A stretch of DNA of 64,000 nt from the NCBI GenBank assembly GCA_963835685.1, contig CAWIGI010000004.1, positions 310,001-374,000 on the forward strand. The letters are read 5' to 3'. The stretch comes from DATAGF01 sp963835685. GTDB lineage: Bacteria; Actinomycetota; Thermoleophilia; Miltoncostaeales; Miltoncostaeaceae. Below, one piece after another: positions 29,353-37,974 of this stretch. Numbering within the stretch: position 1 is the first letter of the stretch; the number at the start of each line of letters is the position of its first letter. A program made the translations under genes and the position numbers. The notes under the pieces were generated by a model. It was not told where the DNA came from. It ran no database searches and saw nothing but the letters and a program-made list of their open reading frames with translations.

Positions 29353-30070
29353 GGCGTCCCACGATAGCGACGGCCTCGCGGCGACGACCGCCGCGATCCT
29401 GGTCGCGGCGGGGTCGGGCGTCCGCATGGGCGCGCCGGTGCCGAAGGCCCTCGTCCCGCTGGCCGGCCGGCCCCTGCTCGCGTGGAGCCTCGCCGCCCTC
29501 GCGGCGAGCGCCGAGGTGGATGCGATCGTCGTGACCGCCCCGGCCGACCGGATGTCCGACGTCGAGGCCGTCGTGCGGGGTGAGGGCGGCGCCGGGGCCG
29601 TCGTGGCGGGGGGCGCCAGCCGCGCCGAGTCGGTCGCCGCGGGCCTGGACGCGATCCCTGCCGGGAGCCGGGTCGTGCTCGTGCACGACGCCGCCCGCCC
29701 GCTGCTGACGCCCGCGATCGTCGCCGCGGTGGTCGCCGGCCTCGACGACGCCGACGGCGCGATCGCCGCGCGGCCTGTCGCCGACACGCTCAAGCGCGGC
29801 GACGGCGGCGCGATCCCGGTGATCGCCGGGACGGTCGACCGGGCCCCGCTCTGGGCGGCCGAGACGCCCCAGGCCTTCTGGTCGCGCGTCCTGCGCGACG
29901 CCGTCGCCAGGGCCCGCGACGAGGGCCGGCTGGCGGCGGCGACCGACTGCGCCTCCCTGGTCGAGGCGATCGGGGGGCGGGTGCGCCTCGTGCCGACGCC
30001 GGGACCCAACCTCAAGGTCACCACGCGGGCCGACCTCGCCCTCGCGGAGCACCTCCTGGACGGCGGATAG
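29351..30070 (+). CDS. ispD: MEP cytidylyltransferase IspD
   Basis: Makes CDP-methylerythritol in the non-mevalonate isoprenoid pathway that feeds the hopanoid genes. 239 residues: AAILVAAGSGVRMG nucleotide loop, HDAARPLLTP, TVDRAPLWAAETPQAF and a C-terminal PGPNLKVTTRADLALAE, all in family order. Start at the ATG overlapping the divergent DUF72 ATG; the only other candidate (29333) lies inside that gene. No ribosome site is evident. Confidence 0.92.
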   Translation: MASHDSDGLAATTAAILVAAGSGVRMGAPVPKALVPLAGRPLLAWSLAALAASAEVDAIVVTAPADRMSDVEAVVRGEGGAGAVVAGGASRAESVAAGLDAIPAGSRVVLVHDAARPLLTPAIVAAVVAGLDDADGAIAARPVADTLKRGDGGAIPVIAGTVDRAPLWAAETPQAFWSRVLRDAVARARDEGRLAAATDCASLVEAIGGRVRLVPTPGPNLKVTTRADLALAEHLLDGG

Positions 30071-30073
30071 TCT
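30068..30073 (+). promoter_or_regulatory. -10 box before the PHP gene
   Basis: TAGTCT overlaps the ispD stop and ends 8 nt before the GTG at 30082, another leaderless-type arrangement. Confidence 0.45.
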
Positions 30074-30081
30074 CCGCGGCC

Positions 30082-30942
30082 GTGCTGACCGACTACCACA
30101 TGCACCTCCAGCCCGACGGGGCCGGGGCGCGTGCCGACGCCGCAGCCGCCTGGGAGGCCGACGGCGGCCACCTGTCTCGGACGTGGATCGGGCGTTACGC
30201 CGCTCGCGCGCGGACGCGGGCGGTCTCCGAGATCGCCATCACCGAGCACGTCTACCGCTTCGCGCAGGCGCGGGACTGGAACGAGGACCCCTGGTGGCGC
30301 GAGGAGGCGACCGAGGACGCCGACGCATACTGCGAGGCGGTCCTGGGTGCGGGCGCGTCGGGCCTGCCGGTGCTGCTGGGGATCGAGATGGACTGGCTGG
30401 CCCACCGCCGCGCCGAGATCGCCGCGTTCCTCGAGGCCCGGCCCTTCGACGTCGTGCTGGGGTCGGTGCACTGGATCGGCCCGCTGACGGTCGATGACCC
30501 CGGGGCCGCCGACTGGGGCGGGCGCCCGGCGGAGGAGGTGTGGTCGGCGTACCTGGCCGAGCTGGTCGCCGCCGCCGAGTCGGGGCTCTTCGACGTGCTC
30601 TCCCACCCCGACCTGCCGAAGGTCTTCGGCAGCCGCCTCCCCGCGTCGCTCCAGGACGCCATGGACGAGGCCGTCGTCGCGATCGCGGCGACGGGGGTCG
30701 CGGTCGAGTGCTCCTCGGCCGGCCTGCGGAAGCCCGTGGGCGAGCTCTACCCGGAGCCGGCGCTGCTGGCGCGCTTCCGGCAGGCGGGGGTGCCGGCGAC
30801 CCTGTCGAGCGACGCACACCGTCCCGAGGACGTCGCGCGCGACTACGCCACGGCCGTCGCCGCCCTCCGCGGCGCGGGCTACGAGACCATCACCCGCTTC
30901 TCGCGGCGGCAGGCCACCCAGGTCCCGATCAGATGGGGATGA
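30082..30942 (+). CDS. PHP-domain phosphoesterase, histidinol-phosphatase-like
   Basis: 286 residues. Metal-binding residues of the PHP domain are visible: DYHMH at the N-terminus, ITEH, GIEMDW, GSVHW, LSHPDLPK and a terminal SSDAH. This resembles HisK-type histidinol phosphatases, but no his genes are near, so the substrate is open. It is inserted between ispD and ispF, which are adjacent or fused in many bacteria. The stop overlaps the ispF ATG. Confidence 0.85.
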   Translation: MLTDYHMHLQPDGAGARADAAAAWEADGGHLSRTWIGRYAARARTRAVSEIAITEHVYRFAQARDWNEDPWWREEATEDADAYCEAVLGAGASGLPVLLGIEMDWLAHRRAEIAAFLEARPFDVVLGSVHWIGPLTVDDPGAADWGGRPAEEVWSAYLAELVAAAESGLFDVLSHPDLPKVFGSRLPASLQDAMDEAVVAIAATGVAVECSSAGLRKPVGELYPEPALLARFRQAGVPATLSSDAHRPEDVARDYATAVAALRGAGYETITRFSRRQATQVPIRWG

Positions 30943-31403
30943 GGATCGGCGCGGGCGCCGACGCCCACCGGTTCGGCCCCGGCCGGCCGCTGATGCTGGG
31001 GACGGTCCACATCCCGCACGACGAGGGCCTCGTGGGCCACTCCGACGGCGACGTGGTCGCCCACGCGCTCTGCGACGCGCTCCTGAGCGCGGCCGCGCAG
31101 CCCGACATCGGCGCCGTCTTCCCCTCCGGCGACCCGGCGTGGGAGGGAGCCTCTGGCGCGCGCCTGCTGTCGGTCGTCATGGACCGGGTGACGGGGGAGG
31201 GGTGGTCCGCCGTGAACGCCCACGCGGTGGTGGTCTGCGAGCGGCCGCGCCTGGCCCCCCACCGCGCGGCCATGGAGGCCGCGCTGTCCGAGATCGTGGG
31301 CGCCCCGGTCGGCGTCCACGCCACGACGAGCGACGGCATGGGGGCCCTCGGCCGCGGCGAGGGCGTCGCGTGCCACGCGGTCGCCCTCCTGGAGGGCCCG
31401 TGA
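30939..31403 (+). CDS. ispF: MECDP synthase IspF
   Basis: Cyclises CDP-ME-2-phosphate to methylerythritol cyclodiphosphate. 154 residues: GADAHRFGPGRPLMLG with the zinc-binding Asp-x-His, GLVGHSDGDVVAHALCDALL, DIGAVFPSGDP, and a C-terminal GRGEGVACHAVALL. The start is the ATG of the ATGA overlap with the PHP gene; an ATG two codons earlier is possible. The stop overlaps cysS. Confidence 0.94.
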   Translation: MRIGAGADAHRFGPGRPLMLGTVHIPHDEGLVGHSDGDVVAHALCDALLSAAAQPDIGAVFPSGDPAWEGASGARLLSVVMDRVTGEGWSAVNAHAVVVCERPRLAPHRAAMEAALSEIVGAPVGVHATTSDGMGALGRGEGVACHAVALLEGP

Positions 31404-32809
31404 CCCCCGACGGGGGCGGCCCGAGGCTCCACTCGACCCTCACCAAGCGGCGCGAGCCGCTCGAGCCGGGGCCGGGCGGGGTCGTGCGCATCTACGTCTG
31501 CGGGCCGACGGTCTACGGGCCCATCCACATCGGCAACGCCCGGCCCTTCGTGGTCTTCTCGGCCCTCAAGCGCTACCTGGAGCGCCGGGGCCTCAGAGTC
31601 AGGCTCGTCTCGAACCTGACGGACGTCAACGACAAGATCTACGCCGCGGCCCGCGCCGAGGGCGTGCCCAGCGACGAGCTGGCGCGCCGCTACTCGGCCG
31701 CCTACGTCGCCGACACGGACCGGCTGGGCCTCGGACGGCCGGACGCGGAGCCCACCGTGACCGAGACCGTGCCCCAGATCCTCGAGCTGATCGGCACGCT
31801 GGTCGATGTGGGCCTGGCCTACCCGTCCGGCGGCGACGTCTACTACCGGGTCGGGCGCTTCCCCGGGTACGGCAGGCTGTCGGGCCGCCGGCTCGACGAG
31901 ATGGAGCCGCAGGAGCCGGGGCCCGGCAAGGAGTCGCCGCTCGACTTCGCGCTCTGGAAGGGGCGCAAGCCCGACGAGGACACCTGGTGGGAGTCCCCCT
32001 GGGGGCCGGGCCGCCCGGGCTGGCACATCGAGTGCTCGGCGATGGCCGAGGCGACCCTCGGGCAGAGCTTCGAGATCCACGGGGGCGGCATCGACCTGGT
32101 CTTCCCGCACCACGAGAACGAGATCGCCCAGTCCGAGGGCGCCCACGGCGGCCGCATGGCGGCCATCTGGATGCACAACGAGATGCTCGAGCTGGGCGAC
32201 GAGAAGATGAGCAAGAGCGTCGGCAACATCGCCCCGCTGTCCGAGGTCCTCGATCGCTGGCCGGCGGAGGTGGTGATCGCGTTCTTCCTGACGAGCCACT
32301 ACCGGTCGCGGCTGCCCTTCTCGGAGGAGCGCATGGGGGAGGCGGCCGCCGTCGTCGAGCGCCTGCGCAACGCCCTGAGCGCGCTCGACAGGGCGACCGC
32401 CGGGCGCGGCGAGGGGACGGACCCCGAGCTCACGAGGGCCGTCGTCGAGAGCCGCGGCGCCTTCTTCGACGCCCTGGACGACGACTTCGGGACGCCGGCG
32501 GCGTTCGCCGCCCTCTTCGACCTGGTCCGCGCGGCGAATCGGGCGATCGCGGGGAGCGAGGCGGGCGCCGGCCAGCTCCGCGACGCGCGCCGCGAGCTGC
32601 TCGAGCTGCTCGACGTGCTCGGGCTCGCCTCGATCGACCCGGGACCGGTTCCCGTCGTCCCCGACGAGGTGATGGAGCTGCTTGGCCGGCGCGAGGACGC
32701 CCGCGCCGCGGGCGACTTCGCGGCCGCCGACGCGGCGCGCGACCGGATCCGCACGCTCGGGTTCGAGATCACCGACACGCCGGAGGGCCCGCAGGTCCGG
32801 CCGGCATGA
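31400..32809 (+). CDS. cysS: Cysteinyl-tRNA synthetase
   Basis: Class I synthetase, 469 residues. Zinc-ligand Cys at 34 in IYVCGPTVYGPIHIGN, with the HIGN signature at 43-46. WHIECSAM and HHENEIAQSE supply further zinc ligands, KMSKS is at about 269-273, and the C-terminal domain follows. The GTG start sits in the ispF stop (GTGA); the frame is open further upstream only as a shadow. Confidence 0.95.
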   Translation: MTPDGGGPRLHSTLTKRREPLEPGPGGVVRIYVCGPTVYGPIHIGNARPFVVFSALKRYLERRGLRVRLVSNLTDVNDKIYAAARAEGVPSDELARRYSAAYVADTDRLGLGRPDAEPTVTETVPQILELIGTLVDVGLAYPSGGDVYYRVGRFPGYGRLSGRRLDEMEPQEPGPGKESPLDFALWKGRKPDEDTWWESPWGPGRPGWHIECSAMAEATLGQSFEIHGGGIDLVFPHHENEIAQSEGAHGGRMAAIWMHNEMLELGDEKMSKSVGNIAPLSEVLDRWPAEVVIAFFLTSHYRSRLPFSEERMGEAAAVVERLRNALSALDRATAGRGEGTDPELTRAVVESRGAFFDALDDDFGTPAAFAALFDLVRAANRAIAGSEAGAGQLRDARRELLELLDVLGLASIDPGPVPVVPDEVMELLGRREDARAAGDFAAADAARDRIRTLGFEITDTPEGPQVRPA

Positions 32810-33525
32810 GCCGCCCCCGCCACCGGACGGCCACCGACCGCGAGGTCGTCTACGGCCGCAACCCGGTGCGCGAGCTCCTGACCGCGGCCCGCCGCCCCGC
32901 CCACGAGGTGCGGGCCCTGCCCCGGATCGCCCGCGAGCCGTGGCTGCGCGGCCTGCCGGTGCGCGAGGCCTCGCGCGACGAGCTCAGCCGGTGGGCGGGC
33001 ACCCCCGAGCACCAGGGCGTGGCCGTCCTGACCGGCCCCTACCCGTACGCCGACGTCCAGGATCTGCTGGACCGGCCCGGGCCGCTCGTGTGCCTCGACG
33101 GCGCCCACGACCCCCGCAACGTCGGCGCGATCGCCCGCGTCGCCGAGTGCGCCGGGGCTGCGGGGCTCGCCATCCCCCGGCGCGGCGGCCCGGGCGTGAC
33201 GCCCGCCGTCGCCAAGGCCTCGGCCGGGGCGGTCGAGTGGCTCGCGATCGCCCGGGTCGGGAGCGTGGCGGCGTTCGTACACGACGCGCGGTCCGGCCGC
33301 CAGGCCCTCGGAGCCGACCCCGCGGGCGGGGACGACTACCGGACGATCCCGTGGCCGGCCGACCCCCTGCTCGTCCTCGGGTCGGAGGGATCCGGCCTGC
33401 GGCCGCGCGTCCGCGACGCCTGCGACCGCCTGGTGACGATCCCGACGGCCGGTCGCGTGGAGTCCCTCAACATCTCGGTCGCCGCAGGCCTCCTGGTCTT
33501 CGAGGCGCTTCGCAACGCGAATTGA
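32806..33525 (+). CDS. rlmB: 23S rRNA 2'-O-methyltransferase RlmB/TrmH-like (SpoU)
   Basis: SPOUT methyltransferase, 239 residues. VVYGRNPVRELL opens the N-terminal substrate domain. The knotted SAM site follows: CLDGAHDPRNVGAIARVAECAGAAG, LVLGSEGSGLRPRV, and IPTAGRVESLNISVAAG. ATG overlaps the cysS stop. The usual target is G2251 of 23S rRNA; specificity cannot be read from sequence. The cysS-rlmB-sigH order matches Bacillus. Confidence 0.92.
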   Translation: MSRPRHRTATDREVVYGRNPVRELLTAARRPAHEVRALPRIAREPWLRGLPVREASRDELSRWAGTPEHQGVAVLTGPYPYADVQDLLDRPGPLVCLDGAHDPRNVGAIARVAECAGAAGLAIPRRGGPGVTPAVAKASAGAVEWLAIARVGSVAAFVHDARSGRQALGADPAGGDDYRTIPWPADPLLVLGSEGSGLRPRVRDACDRLVTIPTAGRVESLNISVAAGLLVFEALRNAN

Positions 33526-33538
33526 CGCTCTGAGCGTC
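33524..33538. other. 15-bp perfect inverted repeat at the rlmB stop codon
   Basis: GACGCTC-t-GAGCGTC overlaps the rlmB TGA and lies 10 bp upstream of the sigH -35. Too small and T-poor for a convincing terminator; a protein-binding site for control of the sigH promoter is possible. Confidence 0.4.
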
Positions 33539-33547
33539 ATTCTGGCG

Positions 33548-33576
33548 TTGACGCGGCTTTGTGCGGACGATAACAA
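33548..33576 (+). promoter_or_regulatory. sigH promoter
   Basis: TTGACG (33548-33553), a 17-bp spacer, then TAACAA (33571-33576), in a conspicuously AT-richer stretch. A leader of about 65 nt and a GGGAGAG ribosome site precede the ATG at 33647. Confidence 0.65.
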
Positions 33577-33646
33577 TGCCCAACTCCGGCGATCCAAACG
33601 GTTGAGTTCAGCTTGATTCTTCGCGGCTGACGTGGGAGAGATCCGC

Positions 33647-34351
33647 ATGGCCAGGGCGTTCTCGGCACAACCACTCGCCGCCTCAGCACGAGCTGAGAGG
33701 ACCGCTCCAGGTCATTCTCAACCGTGGGTCGAGATCCAGGACAGGGCCCTCGTCGGACGTGCTCGCAACGGTGATTCCGTTGCAATGGACCAGCTGATCG
33801 AGCGTTACCGCGGCTTCGTCCGCATGAAGGCGAGCGCGTACTTCCTCGCCGGCGGCGAGGGCGAGGACCTCGTCCAGGAGGGCCTCATCGGCCTGTTCAA
33901 GGCCGTCCGCGACTACCGCTCCGATCGCGAGGCCTCGTTCCGCTCGTTCGCGGAGCTGTGCGTCACGCGCCAGATCATCACGGCGATCAAGACGGCCGCG
34001 CGCAACAAGCACACGCCGCTCAACACCTACGTCTCCTTCAGCCACACGCGCGCCGGCGCGAGCGGCGACCAGGAGATGAGCCTCGCCGAGGTGCTCCCCG
34101 GCGACCCCGTCGTGGACCCGATCACGCAGGTGATCTCGTCGGAGGAGCTGCGCAGCCTGGTCGAGTGCCTGGGCGAGTCCCTGTCCGAGCTCGAGGGCGA
34201 CGTCCTGACGATGTACCTGGAGGGCCGCTCCTACGAGGAGATCGCCCAGCGCATCGGCCACACGCCGAAGACGGTTGACAACGCGCTCCAGCGGGTGAAG
34301 CGAAAGGTCCTCACCCACCTGCGCTCCCGCGAGGTGCTCGACCTGCGCTGA
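33647..34351 (+). CDS. sigH: Sigma-70 family factor, SigH-like
   Basis: Alternative sigma factor of 234 residues. Region 2 is clear (ALVGRARNGDSVAMDQLIER, GEDLVQEGLIGLFKAVRDY, SFAELCVTRQIITAIKTA), as is region 4 (GRSYEEIAQRIGHTPKTVDNALQRVKRKV). There is no region 1.1 or 3. The arrangement and neighbours resemble SigH/Spo0H of Firmicutes, where it follows rlmB. The ATG at 33647 is chosen because GGAGAG lies 6 nt upstream; the GTG at 33632 lacks one. Its target genes cannot be told from the window. Confidence 0.88.
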   Translation: MARAFSAQPLAASARAERTAPGHSQPWVEIQDRALVGRARNGDSVAMDQLIERYRGFVRMKASAYFLAGGEGEDLVQEGLIGLFKAVRDYRSDREASFRSFAELCVTRQIITAIKTAARNKHTPLNTYVSFSHTRAGASGDQEMSLAEVLPGDPVVDPITQVISSEELRSLVECLGESLSELEGDVLTMYLEGRSYEEIAQRIGHTPKTVDNALQRVKRKVLTHLRSREVLDLR

Positions 34352-34355
34352 CCCG

Positions 34356-35558
34356 TCAGGACGCCGGCAGCCCCGCCAGCACGTCCACCGCGTGATCGAC
34401 GGGCGGCTGCGCGCGAATGGCATCGGCGACCCGCTCGGCGGCGCGCCGGTAGGCGGCGTCCCCCAGCACGCTCAGAACCGCTCCGGCGAGCCCTCCGAGC
34501 GTCTCGGCACTCGGGAGGCCCAGGACGCGACGCGTGCGCCGCTCGCCGTCGAGGGCGAGGCCGGCGCCGACGCCCGCCACGGCGTCGGCGTTGGCCCACT
34601 GATCGGTGCTGAACAGCGGCAGGACAACGAGCGGCACCCCGTGGGAGAGCGCGCCGAGGGTGGAGCCGTAGCCGCCGTGGCACACGATCGCCGCGGCGTG
34701 CGGCGCGACCGCGTCCTGCGGCACCCATTGCTCGACGCGCACGCGGGGAGGCCGCGGTCCGAGCTCCTCGGGGTCGCTGCCGCGGCCGATCGTGACGAGC
34801 ACGCGGGCGGGTAGCGGTGCGAGCGCGTCGATCGCGGCCCGGTACAGCGCGGGGAAGAAGGGCAGGTGCGGCTCGGCCGTGACCGAGCCGAAGGTCACGT
34901 AGACGAGCGGATCGGCGTTGCCCGGCCACCAGTCCGGCAGCGGCGGCACGGCCTCGGCCGGTCGCGTCCGGAAGCGGTGGACCGGCGGCGCGGCCCGGGC
35001 GGGCGGACGCTCGATCAGCTCCGGCATCGCGGTGAAGTACGGCCCGTCGCGCAGGCGGTCACCGGAGGGGTCCGGGGGCAGCCCCATCTCCGAGCGGACC
35101 CCGTCGAGAACCGGCGCGGCGATCGCCACGGAGAGCTCCTCGACCGACATCAGCCCGAGCCCGACGCGCGCGAGCGGCACCCGGTGCAGCTCCGCGGCGA
35201 TGGTGGAGGTGAACTCCCAGCTCTCGCGGACGATGACGTCCGGCCTCCAGGCCTCGACGATCCTCAGCAGATCGGGAAGACCCGCGCGCGTGTCGATCCC
35301 CGCGAAGAACTCGCCGATCATCAACGCATTGGCCGCGTCGAGGTCCAGCTGCGCGAACTGACCCATCAGCGGCTTCCACGCCTCCTCGGGCGGATCGCCC
35401 ACCGGCGTGAACGCCAGCCCCGCGGCCTCGACGTTCGCCCGATGCTGGCGCTGCGCCGCGACCATGACGTCGTGTCCCGCCGCGGCGGCGGCATCCGCGA
35501 TCGGCGCGAGCGGCAGGAGGTGTCCGGAGCTGCCGCGGGTGGTCACGAGGATGCGCAT
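34356..35558 (-). CDS. GT1-family glycosyltransferase (MGT/UGT type)
   Basis: 400 residues, GT-B fold. The N-terminal acceptor domain begins MRILVTTRGSSGHLLPLAPI. The C-terminal donor domain has VYVTFGS, VRVEQWVPQDAV and the nucleotide-sugar motif HGGYGSTLGALSHGVPLVVLP. Such enzymes glycosylate small lipophilic molecules such as macrolides or sterol-like lipids; the acceptor is unknown. Transcribed toward sigH and divergent from a methyltransferase. Confidence 0.88.
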   Translation of the reverse strand: MRILVTTRGSSGHLLPLAPIADAAAAAGHDVMVAAQRQHRANVEAAGLAFTPVGDPPEEAWKPLMGQFAQLDLDAANALMIGEFFAGIDTRAGLPDLLRIVEAWRPDVIVRESWEFTSTIAAELHRVPLARVGLGLMSVEELSVAIAAPVLDGVRSEMGLPPDPSGDRLRDGPYFTAMPELIERPPARAAPPVHRFRTRPAEAVPPLPDWWPGNADPLVYVTFGSVTAEPHLPFFPALYRAAIDALAPLPARVLVTIGRGSDPEELGPRPPRVRVEQWVPQDAVAPHAAAIVCHGGYGSTLGALSHGVPLVVLPLFSTDQWANADAVAGVGAGLALDGERRTRRVLGLPSAETLGGLAGAVLSVLGDAAYRRAAERVADAIRAQPPVDHAVDVLAGLPAS

Positions 35559-35685
35559 CGGGCCGCTCCAAGGGTGTCAGTCGAAGCCAGGCGTTGCGAG
35601 GGATGTTGCGTGTGCGTCCGGCCGGCATGAAGAGCCGCCGGGGCGGCGAATGTGCGGTTGTCCGCGGCCACCGAAACGAGGCGAC

Positions 35686-36453
35686 ATGGCGACGCTCGCA
35701 CCCCGCGCCGACCACTACGACGACCCGGCCTTCGACTACCGGGAGTACTGGCGCGGGCGGGACTACGAGCACGCGGCCGAGCAGGCGGCCATCGACCGGC
35801 TGCTCGCCGGCCGGCGCTTCCAGCGGGCGCTCGACGTCGGGGGCGGGTACGGGCGGCTGTCGCGGCACCTGCTGGGGTACTGCGACGAGGTCATCCTCGC
35901 CGAGCCCAGCGAGCAGCAGCTCGGCCTCGCCCGCTCCTACCTGCGCGACGCGCCCGCGGTGCGGTGCCTGCCGGCGCAGGCGGCCGACCTGCGGCTGCCC
36001 GACGGGTCGGTGGACATGGCGATGCTCGTTCGCGTGCTGCACCACATCCCCGACCCGGCTCCCGAGCTCGCCGAGATCGGGCGGGTGCTGCGGCCCGGCG
36101 GGACGCTGGTGCTGGAGTTCGCGAACCTGAGCCACGCCCTCAACCGCGTCCGCTACACCGTCCGGGGCCGGCGGATCCCGCGCGGGCCGGTCGAGATCGC
36201 CGGGTCGGCGGGCCGCGGCCGCCGCGGGGTGCCGTTCGTGAACCACCACCCGGAGGTCCTGCTCGCGCTCCTCGAGCGGGCCGGCTTCGCGGTCGAGGCC
36301 GTGCTCAGCGGCTCCAATCTCCGCAGCCCGGCCGTCAAGCGGTTCCTGAGCACCTCCGTCCTGCTCTGGCTCGAGCGGCGCCTGCAGCCGGCCCTCGCCC
36401 CGCTCTACTTCGGCCCGAGCATCTGGCTAAGGCTCTGCAAGACCGGCTCCTGA
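35686..36453 (+). CDS. Class I SAM-dependent methyltransferase
   Basis: 255 residues of the UbiE/Methyltransf_11 type. Motif I is ALDVGGGYGRLSRHL, motif II region VILAEPSEQQL, then DGSVDMAMLVRVLHHIPDP and RVLRPGGTLVLEF. Substrate unknown. The ATG at 35686 has GAGG just upstream; the open frame further upstream is antisense to the glycosyltransferase. Divergent from that gene with a 127-bp spacer. Confidence 0.85.
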   Translation: MATLAPRADHYDDPAFDYREYWRGRDYEHAAEQAAIDRLLAGRRFQRALDVGGGYGRLSRHLLGYCDEVILAEPSEQQLGLARSYLRDAPAVRCLPAQAADLRLPDGSVDMAMLVRVLHHIPDPAPELAEIGRVLRPGGTLVLEFANLSHALNRVRYTVRGRRIPRGPVEIAGSAGRGRRGVPFVNHHPEVLLALLERAGFAVEAVLSGSNLRSPAVKRFLSTSVLLWLERRLQPALAPLYFGPSIWLRLCKTGS

Positions 36454-36456
36454 GGG

Positions 36457-36732
36457 TCAGTCGACCGAGAAGCCGCTGATGCCCTGGGGCGGCTCGTCGG
36501 CGACCTCGACCTCGCGCACCTCCGCGTCCGGCGGGCCGACGCGGGCGAAGGCGACGAGCCGTTCCACCGCCTCCGGGGCTCCCTCGAAGGCCGCCTCCAC
36601 GCTGCCGTCGGAGAGGTTGCGCGCGTAGCCGGCGACGCCGGTCGCGGCGGCGGCGCGCCGGGTGCTCTCGCGGAAGAAGACCCCCTGCACCCTGCCGTGG
36701 ACCCGCACCCGCACCCGCCGCAGCCCGCTCAC
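36457..36732 (-). CDS. acyP: Acylphosphatase
   Basis: Hydrolyses acyl phosphates. 91 residues with the family blocks VRVHGRVQGVFFRESTRRAA (catalytic Arg) and GYARNLSDGSVEAAFEG (catalytic Asn). The GTG overlaps the stop of the CoA-transferase gene (GTGA). Tail-to-tail with the methyltransferase, 3 nt apart. Confidence 0.92.
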   Translation of the reverse strand: MSGLRRVRVRVHGRVQGVFFRESTRRAAAATGVAGYARNLSDGSVEAAFEGAPEAVERLVAFARVGPPDAEVREVEVADEPPQGISGFSVD

Positions 36733-37922
36733 GGCGCGCTCACGGCCGCGCCGGCCTCCTCCAGGCGGGCGATCTCCTCCGCCGAGCGGCCCAGCTCGGC
36801 GAGCACCTCGCGGGTGTCGGCCCCGAGCCGGCGCCCCGTGAACCGGATCGTGCCGGGGGTGTCCGAGAGGCGCACCACCGGGGCGGTCATGGTCAGCGTG
36901 CCGAGCTCGGCGTCCTCGACCTCCTCCACCAGCCCCGTCGCCCTCACGTGGGGGTCGTCGAAGAGGTCGTCGCGCTCGCGCACCGGCGCGGCCGGCACCC
37001 CCGCCTCGGCCATCGCCCCGTCCCACTCCGCGGTCGTGCGCTCGAGGAAGCGCGGGGCGAAGAGGGCCATCAGCTCGTCCTGGCGCTCGACGCGGGCGGC
37101 GCGGTCGTCCCATGGCGGGGCGTCGAGCAGGCCGGGCAGGCCGAGGGCGGCGCAGAAGCGGTGCGCGAGGCGCTCGGCGTAGGCCGCGACCGCCAGCCAG
37201 CCGTCGGCCGTGCGGTAGGCGCGATAGAACGCCCGCGAGAACGTCGGCACGCCGTGCTCCGGGAGGCTCTCGATCCTCACCAGCGAGTGGGCGTTGAGCG
37301 CCACCGCCGTGCCGAGCACGCTGGCCTCGACGAGCTGCCCCCGGCCGCTGCGCCCGCGCTCGATGAGGGCGGCCAGGATCCCGGTGCACGCCAGGAGCGG
37401 CAGCGCGGTGTCGTTGATCGGGATCGGGGAGGAGCGCGGCGCCTCGCCCTGCGGCGCGAGGCTCGGGGGCATGAAGCCCGCCAGCGCCTCGGCGAGGATG
37501 TCGTAGCCGGGCCGGCCGCCGCGGGGCCCGTCGGCCCCGAACGCGGAGATGGCGCAGTAGACCAGGGCCGGGTTGAGCCTCCGGCACTCCTCCCAGCCGA
37601 ACCCGAGGCGCTCGGCGACCCCGGGCCGCATGTTGGTGACGAGCACGTCGGCGCGGACGACCAGATCGCGCAGGACCTCGCCCGCCCCGGGGCGCGTCAG
37701 GTCGAGGCAGACGGCGCGCTTGTTGCGGTTGGCCTGGACGTAGTGCCGGCTGCGGCCGGGCCGGCCGGGCACGCGCTCGTGCTCGCGCCACTCGTCGCCC
37801 GAGGGCCGCTCGACCTTGATCACCTCGGCGCCCAGGTCGCCCAGGTGCATGGCCGTCAGCGGCCCGGCGAGGTTGTGCGAGAGATCGAGCACGCGCAGGC
37901 CGGAGAGCGGCGGTGGGCCCAT
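36729..37922 (-). CDS. Class III CoA-transferase (CaiB/BaiF family)
   Basis: 397 residues. LRVLDLSHNLAGPLTAMHLGDLGAEVIKVERP is the family N-terminus; the catalytic Asp is expected in ALVYCAISAFGADGPRGGRPGYDILAEA. Transfers CoA between carboxylic acids; substrates unknown. A TAGCAT -10 on the minus strand (37929-37934) lies 6 nt before the ATG, so the message is probably leaderless. Acylphosphatase is cotranscribed. Confidence 0.9.
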   Translation of the reverse strand: MGPPPLSGLRVLDLSHNLAGPLTAMHLGDLGAEVIKVERPSGDEWREHERVPGRPGRSRHYVQANRNKRAVCLDLTRPGAGEVLRDLVVRADVLVTNMRPGVAERLGFGWEECRRLNPALVYCAISAFGADGPRGGRPGYDILAEALAGFMPPSLAPQGEAPRSSPIPINDTALPLLACTGILAALIERGRSGRGQLVEASVLGTAVALNAHSLVRIESLPEHGVPTFSRAFYRAYRTADGWLAVAAYAERLAHRFCAALGLPGLLDAPPWDDRAARVERQDELMALFAPRFLERTTAEWDGAMAEAGVPAAPVRERDDLFDDPHVRATGLVEEVEDAELGTLTMTAPVVRLSDTPGTIRFTGRRLGADTREVLAELGRSAEEIARLEEAGAAVSAP

Positions 37923-37928
37923 GGCCCG

Positions 37929-37938
37929 ATGCTATCCT
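37929..37938. promoter_or_regulatory. Overlapping divergent -10 boxes (CoA-transferase / pspA)
   Basis: Within 10 bp the minus strand reads TAGCAT (37929-37934) for the CoA-transferase and the plus strand TATCCT (37933-37938) for pspA. Polymerase could not occupy both at once, so the two genes may compete. Confidence 0.5.
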
Positions 37939-37974
37939 CGACCCTCCTGTGAGGGTGGGGGAAGGAGCGGCGCG

